A stretch of 64,000 nucleotides of DNA, from NCBI GenBank assembly GCA_001983455.1, contig LJDB01000050.1, positions 1 to 64,000 of the forward strand, given 5' to 3'. The notes beneath the pieces are model-generated. The model was not told the origin of the DNA. It did no database searches and saw only the letters and a list, made by a program, of their open reading frames with translations. The position numbers were made by a program, and so were the translations under genes. Below are positions 34,740-43,412 of the stretch, piece after piece; the stretch's first letter is position 1, and every line of letters begins with the position of its first letter. Origin of the DNA: Candidatus Epulonipiscium fishelsonii (GTDB taxonomy: Bacteria; Bacillota; Clostridia; Lachnospirales; Cellulosilyticaceae).

Positions 34740-35246
34740 TTAATTTAAATTTAATTCAAATAGTTCTTTATAAATTGAAAAGTCATCAGTGATGTCTGAA
34801 GTACACATCCAGTTATAAGTTTCCACAAGCTCCATAAATTCAAGCCAAGCTTTAATAGGGTTATCCATGTCTGTAACCATATCAAGATTATCTCTTAAAT
34901 GTGTTGGCCATTCCATAATAATAATTATTCTGATATTTTCACCATAATTATATTGTTCTTGATGATATATTATGCCATCAGCAATTATAATAGGTTCATC
35001 ATATTCATCTTTTGTATTAAGAAATATTTGCTTGCCAAAGTTCGTCATTACTTTGTGCAAATTTTCTGGCTTAACTTCAATCATACTGATTCCATATAAT
35101 GGATATTGAGCATTAATAAACATTTTTTGAGCAAAAACTCTATGCCATCTAATCCCATCAATTATTTTATGTGGATTACGAATTCTTGGTGGTTGAAACA
35201 AAGTTAGAATACCACCAAGAGCAATTAATTTAGTAAGAAATTTCAT
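34740..35246 (-). CDS. Hypothetical protein
   Basis: I do not recognise this 168-residue protein. A short hydrophobic N-terminal stretch (FLTKLIALGGILTLF, residues 3-17) could be a membrane anchor or a weak signal peptide, with no lipobox. The rest is soluble and aromatic-rich, with IIIADGIIYHQEQYNYGENIR and MEWPTHLRDNLDMV. TAGGAGG precedes the ATG. It lies 33 bp ahead of the acetyltransferase gene on the same strand, so the two may be co-transcribed. Confidence 0.55.
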   Translation of the reverse strand: MKFLTKLIALGGILTLFQPPRIRNPHKIIDGIRWHRVFAQKMFINAQYPLYGISMIEVKPENLHKVMTNFGKQIFLNTKDEYDEPIIIADGIIYHQEQYNYGENIRIIIIMEWPTHLRDNLDMVTDMDNPIKAWLEFMELVETYNWMCTSDITDDFSIYKELFELNLN

Positions 35247-35367
35247 CTATTTACCTCCTAATAATTAGAATAATAAAAGCTCCTATTATTCTCGGTAAAT
35301 ATGTAGATTTATATACGAAAGTACTAATTAAATATTTTGTTTGTGATAAGAGCAACGAATAGAATTG

Positions 35368-36159
35368 CTAGTTATTTGATTCAATAATTTCTTTTAGCTC
35401 AATGTTTCTATTTCTAAACCTAACATTGCTTCTCTCACCTTTCAAATGAATAGCTTTTGACGGGCAATGGTGTACACAAGCAAAGCAAGAAATACATTTA
35501 TTATTTAAAGCTATTTTTCCATTCTCCTTGTCTATCTCTATATTATCTACAGGACATACACGTGTACAAACTCCACATTGAGTGCATTTGTCCTCTACCG
35601 TCATAAAATTCTTGATACCCGCACCGATTATATTTCCATGCAATGTTTCCTTAGAAGCTTTTTTGGCTTCATTTAGTGTACGATTGGTAGCTATTTTTCC
35701 AATCATAGAACTTGTTGGTATGAATTCTTTTGAGTTTGCAATATCACTCTTAACAACTTCCAATTGCTTTTCAATTTGTTTCTTATGCTCCGTATCAATC
35801 TGTTTTTGCATATTAAAACCAGGTAGCCAATTGTCCACCATCTTGACAGTATTAATATAAGAAAAGTTTAAATCTGCTTCTTTAGCAATGCTACATAGAT
35901 GGTCTGTAGCTGCACCATTAAATATTCCATAGCTCATAACTGCAAACAGATATTCACAGTTAAAAGTTGATTTTTTCAAAAATTCTTCTATGTATGGAGG
36001 GACGGTTATTGCATATATAGGAAATACAACGCCAATTTTTTCGTCAGTAAATTCAAAGTTTTCTCCTTTCATTATTTTAGGTATAGAGTGTAATTCTCCA
36101 CCAATTGATTTTGCGATATATAAATTGTTGCCTGTAGCTGTAAAATAAAATATCTTCAT
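35368..36159 (-). CDS. EFR1-type flavodoxin/ferredoxin fusion
   Basis: This 263-residue protein begins with a flavodoxin-like domain (MKIFYFTATGNNLYIAKSI; FMN phosphate loop TATGN) and ends with two 4Fe-4S motifs: CTQCGVCTRVCPVD near residue 200 and CISCFACVHHCPS about 28 residues on. It should carry electrons between a flavin and iron-sulfur clusters in the cytoplasm. I start at 36159, where AAAGGA precedes ATGAAG; the frame runs upstream to 36210 without a site. It is a single gene, and its partner is not known. Confidence 0.88.
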   Translation of the reverse strand: MKIFYFTATGNNLYIAKSIGGELHSIPKIMKGENFEFTDEKIGVVFPIYAITVPPYIEEFLKKSTFNCEYLFAVMSYGIFNGAATDHLCSIAKEADLNFSYINTVKMVDNWLPGFNMQKQIDTEHKKQIEKQLEVVKSDIANSKEFIPTSSMIGKIATNRTLNEAKKASKETLHGNIIGAGIKNFMTVEDKCTQCGVCTRVCPVDNIEIDKENGKIALNNKCISCFACVHHCPSKAIHLKGERSNVRFRNRNIELKEIIESNN

Positions 36160-36231
36160 AAATTTGAATCCTTTCTTCATATAAAATGTAGGCAAAGAGC
36201 CCACCAACATTGTATCATAAAAATTGGCATA

Positions 36232-36263
36232 AAAAAAGCTATTACAATTATAATAGCTTTTTT
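36232..36263. terminator. Terminator between converging or facing ends near 36.2 kb
   Basis: AAAAAAGCTATTA (36232-36244) pairs exactly with TAATAGCTTTTTT (36251-36263). It serves the - strand binding-protein remnant that ends at 36284. Confidence 0.75.
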
Positions 36264-36270
36264 ACTCAGA

Positions 36271-36283
36271 AATTATCCGTTAT
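36271..36283 (-). repeat. Half copy of the dispersed palindrome
   Basis: AATAACGGATAAT on the - strand resembles the ATAACGGATAAC outer arm at 4713 and 44522. It sits directly at the stop of the decayed binding-protein gene. Confidence 0.4.
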
Positions 36284-37599
36284 TTAAAGACTTAACATCA
36301 TAGCAGAAAAAGATGCTTGAACTTGAGCATAAGCTTCTTCTACAGTTTTGGGTTTTACATTAGCCCAAGACAACAGTCCACTTTCCCAAGTTGGTCAAAC
36401 CTGGTTCCACTCCATCATTCTAGGCTGTGGTATAGCTTGATTATAAGACTCTATTATTGCAGATATAATTTTTTTATCTATTTCAGGTAATTCTGTTGAT
36501 TGATAATGTTCTACTGGTACATTTTCTAATATTTTACCAGTTGCTTCAAACAAACTTTGAGCATACTCAGGATTAACGATTTCTTTAATTAACTCTTGTG
36601 CTAGTTCCACTTTTGCAGGATCTTCTTCAATTCTAGCATTTGCAACAAGTCCCCATCCACTTTTCCAATGTTTTAGAGGAGTTCCATTTATTGTTACAGC
36701 ACTAAGAGGTAAAATATCAAGGTCTTGACCACCATTTGTTTTTTCATCCATTGCAACCATTACCCAAGGCCCATCAATGCGAAGTGACGTTGGTCCTCCA
36801 GAAACAAAGGATACATCACGATATCCCCAAATAGCTTCATAGTCCCAAAGATCTGTAGCTAGTTCATTATGAGATTTCCAATATTCAAACATAGTGCTAA
36901 ATAAATCTTGTTGAGCTTGAGTTAGATCAGAGAAGTCTTTTGTTAAGTCACTAAAAAATTCTCCATTTTCATTAATATCAAGTAAAGTTAAATCTACAGC
37001 ATTTGTAAACGCTACGCCATAATATGCTCCTGTTATAGCAGTTAACATATCTGTAGGTGCAAGGTCACTAAATTCTATTGGTTGAGTTAGATCTATTCCA
37101 TTAGCCTTAGCATTTGCCGTATTTGCAAAAATTGCTACTGTTTCAATGTTTAATGGAAATCCAACATAATCTTCCTCTATTAAAAAAGCAGTACTAAGTC
37201 CACTTTCAAAATTATCCCATCCACCTAAACTTTCTGCCATAGCGGGTGCATCAAGACTTGCTAACATACCATTAAACCAAAACTTTGCACTGCATCTCCT
37301 GCTGCTGCAAATACATCTGGAATATCTTCGTTTGACATATCTGTTGAACCAATTAATTCATATATGTCAAAGCTACCTATTTCCATAGGTATAATTTCTG
37401 CATTTGGATTTCCTTCAAGAACTCTTTCTATTGCCTTTTCATAGTGAGGTAGCCAGCCTTCTTCAACCTGTACGGTGATTGATGTTTTTATATCATTTTC
37501 ACTAGTACTAGCAGTTGCTATATCTTCATTTTCTCCTGAACAGCCCACTAGTTGTGTTGAAATTAATAATGCCCCCATTAAATATTTAAATTTTTTCAT
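36284..37599 (-). pseudogene. Family 1 extracellular solute-binding lipoprotein, disrupted twice
   Basis: The product was a sugar-binding lipoprotein of an ABC importer, with lipobox QLVGC near the N-terminus. The first 112 codons end at 37261. Adding one T to the run in AGTTTTGG near 37285 would restore FWFNGMLASLD and join it to the frame 37267-36395. That frame then meets TGA at 36395-36397 (after MMEWNQV), beyond which it continues PTWESGLLSWANVKPKTV to a TAA at 36284. A single-base deletion plus a nonsense codon indicates decay. No permease genes are beside it. Three carbohydrate-ester hydrolases lie upstream in the same direction. Confidence 0.8.
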
Positions 37600-37632
37600 C
37601 TTTTCCCCCTAAAATATTTTATAACGAGAGTT

Positions 37633-38424
37633 TTAATATAATAAAAACTGTTCGATATAATTTGACCAAGTTGTTTCTGAATGCGTATCTCCAACACCAA
37701 TATTCAAATATATATTTCGTATTGGAACACCTAGCTTAAGTAATGTTTGGTAATATAAAATTGTATCATTTACATATTTTTGTGCTAAAGTAGCATCGTT
37801 TGGCATGTGGCCTTCTGCTGTTCCCACATGTATAAAGTATTTCATAGTTTCATTTGGATGAGTTGATTTTAAGTAGTCAATCCACTCTCCCTTTTGATAT
37901 ACCCAAGATGCAATCGAAAATACACCAGCTTTTTCAAACATGTCTGGATATCTTGAAACAATAAAAGCAGTCACTAGTCCACCCATAGAGCTTCCTATAA
38001 TAGATGATTTTTTCGGTATAGTTCTATAATTACTATTAATAAAAGGCATTAGCTTTTCTACAAAAAAATCTGCATACTCAAAAGCCTTTCCTCCAAATTT
38101 ATGTGTTTCAAATCCATTATCATAGCTGTTTACAAAAGGTAAATATTCCATCGAACGTTCCTCACCCGCATTGTCAATAGCCACAATGATCATTCCATCC
38201 GTTTTATTTTCTCTTTCCATCCTAGTAATAGTATCAAGGACTTCAAAGCTACCTGTTCCGAAAGGTGTTTTTCCAAAAAATACTGCTTTTCCATCATGAA
38301 AATATACCACAGGGTAATTTTTGGTACAATTATCATAATTATTTGGCAAATATACCCTTACAGTTCTTGTAACCGCCTTTTCTAAGTATGGCGTATCTAT
38401 TGTATGTTCTTCCATTCTCCACAT
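37633..38424 (-). CDS. Alpha/beta-hydrolase esterase, Fes/YbbA type
   Basis: A 263-residue serine esterase of the enterochelin-esterase/esterase-D group. The nucleophile elbow is IIGSSMGGLVTAF (GxSxG, near residues 130-142). Earlier YPVVYFHDGKAVFF and MIIVAIDNAGEERSMEYLPF are typical, and the C-terminal GVGDTHSETTWSNY supplies the catalytic histidine. It has no signal peptide, so it acts inside the cell. It is third in a possible operon behind a deacetylase and an SGNH hydrolase, which suggests removal of acyl groups from imported sugars. Confidence 0.85.
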   Translation of the reverse strand: MWRMEEHTIDTPYLEKAVTRTVRVYLPNNYDNCTKNYPVVYFHDGKAVFFGKTPFGTGSFEVLDTITRMERENKTDGMIIVAIDNAGEERSMEYLPFVNSYDNGFETHKFGGKAFEYADFFVEKLMPFINSNYRTIPKKSSIIGSSMGGLVTAFIVSRYPDMFEKAGVFSIASWVYQKGEWIDYLKSTHPNETMKYFIHVGTAEGHMPNDATLAQKYVNDTILYYQTLLKLGVPIRNIYLNIGVGDTHSETTWSNYIEQFLLY

Positions 38425-38429
38425 AAAAA

Positions 38430-39128
38430 TTATCTCCTCGTTATAAAGTCATAAAATTCTTTATTTGTGCAATACCAAATGTCATCACGACCAGCCAACA
38501 TTTTAGCACAATTTTCTATATGTTCCCAATTGTTATCCACATCAAATTCATAGCTGTGGCCCCATATATAAAACAAAGCTAGTTCTTCACTTTTTAGATT
38601 TATATATTTTTCTATTAAGTTATAGATATCTTCATGATTATGATGACATGTTGGTTGCCATCTATACCAATCACTAGGGATTTCAAATTGCAGTGTAGGT
38701 TCAACTACTCGACCATAGTCTATATTACATTTTTTCATAATGCTTATACTTTCATTGTCAACTTTACCGAAAGAGTATGCCATACCTGTAATATTTCTGT
38801 TAAATAACTTTTCCAAATCACGCTTATCCTCAGATATTTCATATTCTTTTTCGCTTGTTGATAATTCTGGCAATGTTTTATGCATTAACCCATGACAAGC
38901 AACTTCATGGCTTGCATAAATATTTTTAGCTTCTTCAGAAGATAATCTTTTTATGATTACACCATTTTTTTCCCAATAGTCTTCTTGGTCTAGTAAACCA
39001 TAATTTAAATTAAAAGTTGACTTTAAACCATATTTATTAAAAATTGCCACTAGTTGCTTATCTTGTTCAACTCCATCATCATAACTGAATGTTAATGCTT
39101 TTGTAGCACCATTTGGATATTTTATCAT
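38430..39128 (-). CDS. Polysaccharide deacetylase-family (NodB-like) protein
   Basis: A 232-residue carbohydrate esterase family 4-like protein. Motif 1 is TFSYDDGVEQDK (two aspartates), motif 2 is EVACHGLMHKTL (HxxxH metal ligands), and the barrel region continues with NITGMAYSFGKVD. There is no signal peptide, unlike cell-wall deacetylases, so the target is probably a cytoplasmic oligosaccharide. It lies 5 bp before the esterase and 1 bp after the SGNH gene, a tight operon. Confidence 0.85.
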   Translation of the reverse strand: MIKYPNGATKALTFSYDDGVEQDKQLVAIFNKYGLKSTFNLNYGLLDQEDYWEKNGVIIKRLSSEEAKNIYASHEVACHGLMHKTLPELSTSEKEYEISEDKRDLEKLFNRNITGMAYSFGKVDNESISIMKKCNIDYGRVVEPTLQFEIPSDWYRWQPTCHHNHEDIYNLIEKYINLKSEELALFYIWGHSYEFDVDNNWEHIENCAKMLAGRDDIWYCTNKEFYDFITRR

Positions 39129-39129
39129 A

Positions 39130-39804
39130 TTAAATTTCTATTCCTTCCTTTTGCAATGTTTCTTTTAATACTTTAGACATAATATTATATCCTAGATAAT
39201 TTGGATGAGTTCCATCTACTGTAAAAGGAGTTTCTTCCTTTAATAATGCATTAAAATAGTCCACATAAATATGTCCATATTCACTAGCCATAGTTTTTAA
39301 TACTCTATTTAATTCAAGTTCAAACTTTCGTCTAGTTTGCTCAGTTTCATTTACTTCAAAACTAGGATTTGGTATTAAAGAACATATAGCCAGCAAAATA
39401 TTTCTTTCTTTTGCACTAGTTATAATTTTTAAAATATTATCCGTTACTTCCTTCATAATGCTTTCATATTCTCTGCCTTTTGATTGTTGAAAGAAGTTAG
39501 GCATAATTTCATAAAAATCATTTATCCCTAGTAAGATAACACAACATCGTGGACATAGTTGTAACACATCCGCTTCAAACCTTCTTAGTGCATATTTAGT
39601 CTTATCTCCTGCTATACCTCTATTAATTATCAAGTTTTTTCTATTAAAGCAGGCATTCAATTCCCACTGTTGTGTAATTGAGTCTCCAAAAAACACATAG
39701 TCTACTTTTGAGCTATTTTTTAATATCAATTCATTTTTAACATCATAGTCACTTCTTAAATTATCTGCTAGTGCTACTTCTGAGAAATACCCTGGTTTTA
39801 TCAT
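39130..39804 (-). CDS. SGNH/GDSL hydrolase
   Basis: A 224-residue SGNH-fold esterase. Block I is VFFGDSITQQW (nucleophile serine), block II the glycine in INRGIAGDKT, block III LLGINDF (asparagine), and block V VDGTHPNYLGY (Asp-x-x-His). The order and spacing match carbohydrate esterases that remove acetyl groups. No signal peptide is present. It heads the run of three hydrolase genes; AGGAGG precedes the ATG. Confidence 0.9.
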   Translation of the reverse strand: MIKPGYFSEVALADNLRSDYDVKNELILKNSSKVDYVFFGDSITQQWELNACFNRKNLIINRGIAGDKTKYALRRFEADVLQLCPRCCVILLGINDFYEIMPNFFQQSKGREYESIMKEVTDNILKIITSAKERNILLAICSLIPNPSFEVNETEQTRRKFELELNRVLKTMASEYGHIYVDYFNALLKEETPFTVDGTHPNYLGYNIMSKVLKETLQKEGIEI

Positions 39805-40182
39805 CTGTTTCCTCCTAAAGCAATATATATAATTATTACTTAAGCTAAGTGTAATATAAAAATAACCTCAAGTCAATACTTCTATATTACTGATTTGCTT
39901 TCATTTAGTACATTTAAACAATGAATTTAATTTTATTGTTATGAATATAAAATGCATAAGATGTATAAATATACATTTTAGAGTAATACCACTCCTATAG
40001 GACAGAGTTTACTAGAGTAAAGGAATATATTAGAGCATTTTGCCAGTTGTATTTTGTTGTATAATGAAAACCCCAGGCTAGGCCTGGGGTTCAAAAAAGC
40101 TTATAGCTTTAAGTATATTATGTAAGCCTCCGAGGGAATAATTTTAATGGTCTGGCAACCAAAACCCGAGGAGGCATCCAAA
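39805..40182. other. Intergenic region with IS200 left end
   Basis: No gene in about 380 bp. The first half is plain AT-rich sequence that must hold the promoter of the hydrolase operon (-). From about 40066 it is the left end of the IS200 element: hairpin AACCCCAGGC/GCCTGGGGTT (40067-40090) and then GCCTCCGAGGG paired with CCCGAGGAGGC before the tnpA start. Confidence 0.55.
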
Positions 40183-40785
40183 ATGGACAAGAATAGTTTA
40201 ACACACACTAAATGGAATTGCAAATATCATATTGTGTTTGCACCAAAATATAGAAGACAAATAATATATGGTAAGATTAAAGTTGATATAGGAAGGATAC
40301 TAAGGCAGTTATGCGAGTACAAAGGAATTGAAATAATTGAGGCAAGTATATGTTCAGACCACATACACATGTTAATTAGTATTCCACCTAAGTATAGTGT
40401 ATCTCAAATAATGGGATATTTAAAAGGAAAAAGTGCTTTAATGATATTTGATAGGCATGCGAATTTAAAATATAAGTATGGAAATAGGCAGTTTTGGTGC
40501 AAAGGATATTATGTAGATACTGTAGGTAGGAATAAAAAGGCAATATAAGAATATATAAAAAACCAGTTGCAAGATGATATTGTAGGAGATCAGATAAGTA
40601 TAAAAGAATACATTGACCCGTTTACGGGTGAAACAGTAAAAGGACGCAAATAAAATAACCCCCTTTAGGGGTAGCGTGAAAAAATATACAGTTGTCAGAC
40701 CATTCAGTGTGTCTTAAGACACAGTTAGTAACAAGCCCTTAAAGGGCAAGTACAAACCACCCGTTAGACGGGTGGTTTTGATTAT
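40060..40785 (+). mobile_element. IS200-type insertion sequence, inactive
   Basis: An IS200-like unit bounded by subterminal palindromes and lacking terminal inverted repeats, as in the family. The left hairpin is at 40067-40090 and the right hairpin is AACCACCCGT-TAG-ACGGGTGGTT at 40755-40777. Between tnpA and the right end are three further hairpins: ACCCC/GGGGT (40658-40672), the palindrome TGTGTCTTAAGACACA (40708-40723) and GCCCTT/AAGGGC (40735-40747). The end points are approximate. Confidence 0.75.
40183..40653 (+). pseudogene. tnpA: IS200 transposase TnpA with nonsense codon before the catalytic tyrosine
   Basis: The frame from ATG 40183 encodes a Y1 transposase: WNCKYHIVFAPKYRRQIIYG, the metal-binding HUH motif in SDHIHMLISI, then IMGYLKGKSALMIFDRH and FWCKGYYVDTVG. 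A TAA at 40546-40548 stops it after 121 residues. The same frame continues EYIKNQLQDDIVGDQ to a TAA at 40651. In relatives the stop position is usually Gln (CAA), and the catalytic tyrosine lies in the EYIKNQ helix, so the truncated product lacks it. A single C-to-T change explains the lesion. The element cannot move on its own protein. Confidence 0.85.
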
Positions 40786-40792
40786 ACATCTG

Positions 40793-42283
40793 TTATTTCT
40801 GTATATTTAAAATATACTTTTGCAAATTTTTGTGTAAATCTATATTTAAGTCCTTGGTTTTTATTTCTTCAATAAAATCTAGCATAATCTTTGTGTCAAT
40901 ATTATTGTCTGATAAATCGAACATTCTAAGCCATAACAATTTAAAGTATATGCTTTTTTGTGTTTCCCACAAATCAAAGTTAGTTACATTTCTTGCTATT
41001 TTATCCAACACACTATTTAGGACTATTTTTAATTCTTCAATAATATTATCATACAATAATTGTACAGAATTTATCTCTACAAAAGTATTAGCAAATTTTA
41101 TAAGTAACTCATCCAATATTATTGATGTTTCTTTTTCTCCAATTATTTTTTTCAGTTTAGATGTATTGAGATTATAACTCATTCTTTTTTTATAAAACTC
41201 TAAAAAATTTTCTAGATCAGATGTATTGTTTTCGGGCTCAATATAAAACAATATTCTAAAAAATAAATTCCACTGAAACTCTTTATTAAGTACACTCTGG
41301 ATATGATTACCTATAATTAAAGTAAATTCATCTTTAAATGCCAGTTTTCTTTCGAATGCTAAAACTTTATTAAAATTAATTTCGGATTCATCAATTGCAT
41401 TTAATCTATTTAAAATTGCAACTAATAAAGCATTGTAATGAATATTGCTATTGGGACTTACATCTCGTAAAATGTATTTAACTAGTGTATCACATGACTT
41501 CCTAAAATCGACCAATAGTCCAATATCTTTTTTCATTCTTTCTGCAAATAAATCATATATAATTTTAGATAACAAAGTCTCTACTTGATTGTTTCTTATA
41601 TCCAAAGTAGTACTTTTAAATCTTTCAAATTGGTTTGAGATAAGGAGCAATTGCTGGTCAATTGTACTTAGACTATTTTTTATTGAACGCATAATATCTT
41701 TATAAAACCTGTCTGCAACTATATAATTATAATTTTTATAGATTACCTTGTGTTCAATCTCGCTCCAAAATATATTTACTAAAGATTTAATTTGTATCTC
41801 AAAATTTATGATTTGCTCTTTAAACAGATACTTGCCATCAATTCGATACATTTTTATACCATTTTTCTGCTCTTTTGGTTGTTTAGTTGTTATTTCTAAA
41901 AACATATTATTTCCGTTTTTATTATAAGAATATCCAATATACTTGTCATGGGCACTATTAAAATGGGCTTTGATTAACTTATAAATTATTAATTCATCTT
42001 CAATAAATCTACACTCAATACGAATGCCGACTAGATCTGAAAGTTTTTCATATAATGTTTCTACAGTTTTATATTTGCTATAATAATCATATCGTAATAT
42101 TTTTTCTTTTAAACTACTACGAGATTTTACTCGTGTATTTATATTTAGGTATCCTTCTATATTGCCATCTAAAACCGTCTTAAAATATTCTTCTATTTCT
42201 TTGCTTGCAATCTCCACTTCTTCTCTCATAGCATCTAATTTGTCAAGTACTTCGTCAACAAATCCAAATATCTGTAGTTCCAT
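40793..42283 (-). CDS. Long RelA/SpoT-domain protein, putative (p)ppGpp synthetase
   Basis: This 496-residue protein has a nucleotide pyrophosphokinase (RelA_SpoT) domain at about residues 40-200. Visible motifs are INTRVKSRSSLKEKI, LSDLVGIRIECRF (substrate-binding GIR), and FEIQIKSLVNIFWSEIEHKVIYK (the EIQI..W.EIEH catalytic block). The usual GYRSxH motif reads GYSYNKNGN, so the tyrosine is kept but the histidine is not. The following 290 residues form a helical extension I do not recognise; small synthetases lack it and it is not the HD/TGS/ACT layout of Rel. Synthesis of an alarmone is likely but not certain. Confidence 0.75.
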   Translation of the reverse strand: MELQIFGFVDEVLDKLDAMREEVEIASKEIEEYFKTVLDGNIEGYLNINTRVKSRSSLKEKILRYDYYSKYKTVETLYEKLSDLVGIRIECRFIEDELIIYKLIKAHFNSAHDKYIGYSYNKNGNNMFLEITTKQPKEQKNGIKMYRIDGKYLFKEQIINFEIQIKSLVNIFWSEIEHKVIYKNYNYIVADRFYKDIMRSIKNSLSTIDQQLLLISNQFERFKSTTLDIRNNQVETLLSKIIYDLFAERMKKDIGLLVDFRKSCDTLVKYILRDVSPNSNIHYNALLVAILNRLNAIDESEINFNKVLAFERKLAFKDEFTLIIGNHIQSVLNKEFQWNLFFRILFYIEPENNTSDLENFLEFYKKRMSYNLNTSKLKKIIGEKETSIILDELLIKFANTFVEINSVQLLYDNIIEELKIVLNSVLDKIARNVTNFDLWETQKSIYFKLLWLRMFDLSDNNIDTKIMLDFIEEIKTKDLNIDLHKNLQKYILNIQK

Positions 42284-42296
42284 AAAAATTTCCTTT

Positions 42297-43220
42297 CTAT
42301 TTACTTATCCATTTTAAAACATCCCTATATACAAGATGCTTTCTTTGTTCATTTAAAATTTCATGTCTCATGTTTTTATATATTTTCATTTCCACATCCA
42401 AAATATCAGCTTCTTTAAAAAGCTGATATACCTTCCGTACACCTTTGCCATATTGGCCAACAGTATCCTGCTCACCAGAAATAATATATACTGGTAAGTT
42501 TTTTCTTGTTTTAAGTATATTATTTGGTTCAGAAATGTATTTTACACCTTTAAATAGTTCTTTAAATGCATTTGTTGTAAAAATTTTTGGACCAAGAGAT
42601 TCTCGTCTATTTTTTTCTCTTTCCTCAGCACTACTTGTAAGCCACGACAAAATATCTTTTTCAGATAGAAAAGGTAGGTTAAATTGACCAAACACTATTG
42701 CCTCAAGAAATTTATTTCCCTTTTTAGAATATCCCACTTTTTGAAATATAGATGATAGTGAAATAATTGTATTCACTGTTAAAGGAGTTGCGTATCCTGT
42801 GCCAACTAATATCAATTTATCAATTAGTTCACTATAATTTATAGCAAAATATCTTGCAACAAATGAACCCATACTATGTCCTAATAAAGTTAGCTTTTGT
42901 TTTGGATATTCTTTTCTAATATACTTGTTTATAGCTAAAACATCTCTCACAAGGTTTAAAAATCCTTCGCCTTCACCAAAATCCACTAGCTTACCCACTT
43001 TGCGTGTATGCTCTCCATGCCCACGTTGATTATGTGCAAATACTATATATCCTCTACTTGCTAAAAATCTGGCAAAATGATCGTACCTTTTAGCGTGTTC
43101 GAAGGCCCCATGTACAATATGAACAACTCCTTTTACATCTGTATTTTCCATTTCCCATTTATATAATATAATAGATTTTTTATCTTTTGGATTGATGATA
43201 TGCATTTTTGTAATTTCCAT
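42297..43220 (-). CDS. Alpha/beta-hydrolase, lysophospholipase/monoacylglycerol-lipase type
   Basis: A 307-residue serine hydrolase. Near the N-terminus GVVHIVHGAFEHAKRYDHFARFLASRGY and FAHNQRGHGEH are classic for monoacylglycerol lipases. The nucleophile elbow is LLGHSMGSFVARYFA, and the acid and histidine fall in ISGEQDTVGQYG and MRHEILNE. I start at ATG 43220 after GAGGTGG; the frame reaches a GTG at 43229 that overlaps that site. It is intracellular and lies 13 bp before the RelA/SpoT-domain gene, so they may share a transcript. Confidence 0.9.
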   Translation of the reverse strand: MEITKMHIINPKDKKSIILYKWEMENTDVKGVVHIVHGAFEHAKRYDHFARFLASRGYIVFAHNQRGHGEHTRKVGKLVDFGEGEGFLNLVRDVLAINKYIRKEYPKQKLTLLGHSMGSFVARYFAINYSELIDKLILVGTGYATPLTVNTIISLSSIFQKVGYSKKGNKFLEAIVFGQFNLPFLSEKDILSWLTSSAEEREKNRRESLGPKIFTTNAFKELFKGVKYISEPNNILKTRKNLPVYIISGEQDTVGQYGKGVRKVYQLFKEADILDVEMKIYKNMRHEILNEQRKHLVYRDVLKWISK

Positions 43221-43412
43221 ATTTACCACCTCAAACCATTTATATTTATTATATGTGTATTATAACATTTTTTTACTGTTTACTCTATGTTTTTTATGAA
43301 TAATTAAAGATGGTATTTTAGTCAACAAATAATACTAGTATAGTATACAAGGAATAACATTGTAATAATTTGGAAATGATAATCATGAAACTAAATATTG
43401 GAGGGAAACTCT

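Noticed and set aside
36395-36397. TGA in the binding-protein gene as a selenocysteine codon
   Set aside because: The gene also has a frameshift, the family has no selenoproteins, and no SECIS-like hairpin follows the TGA.
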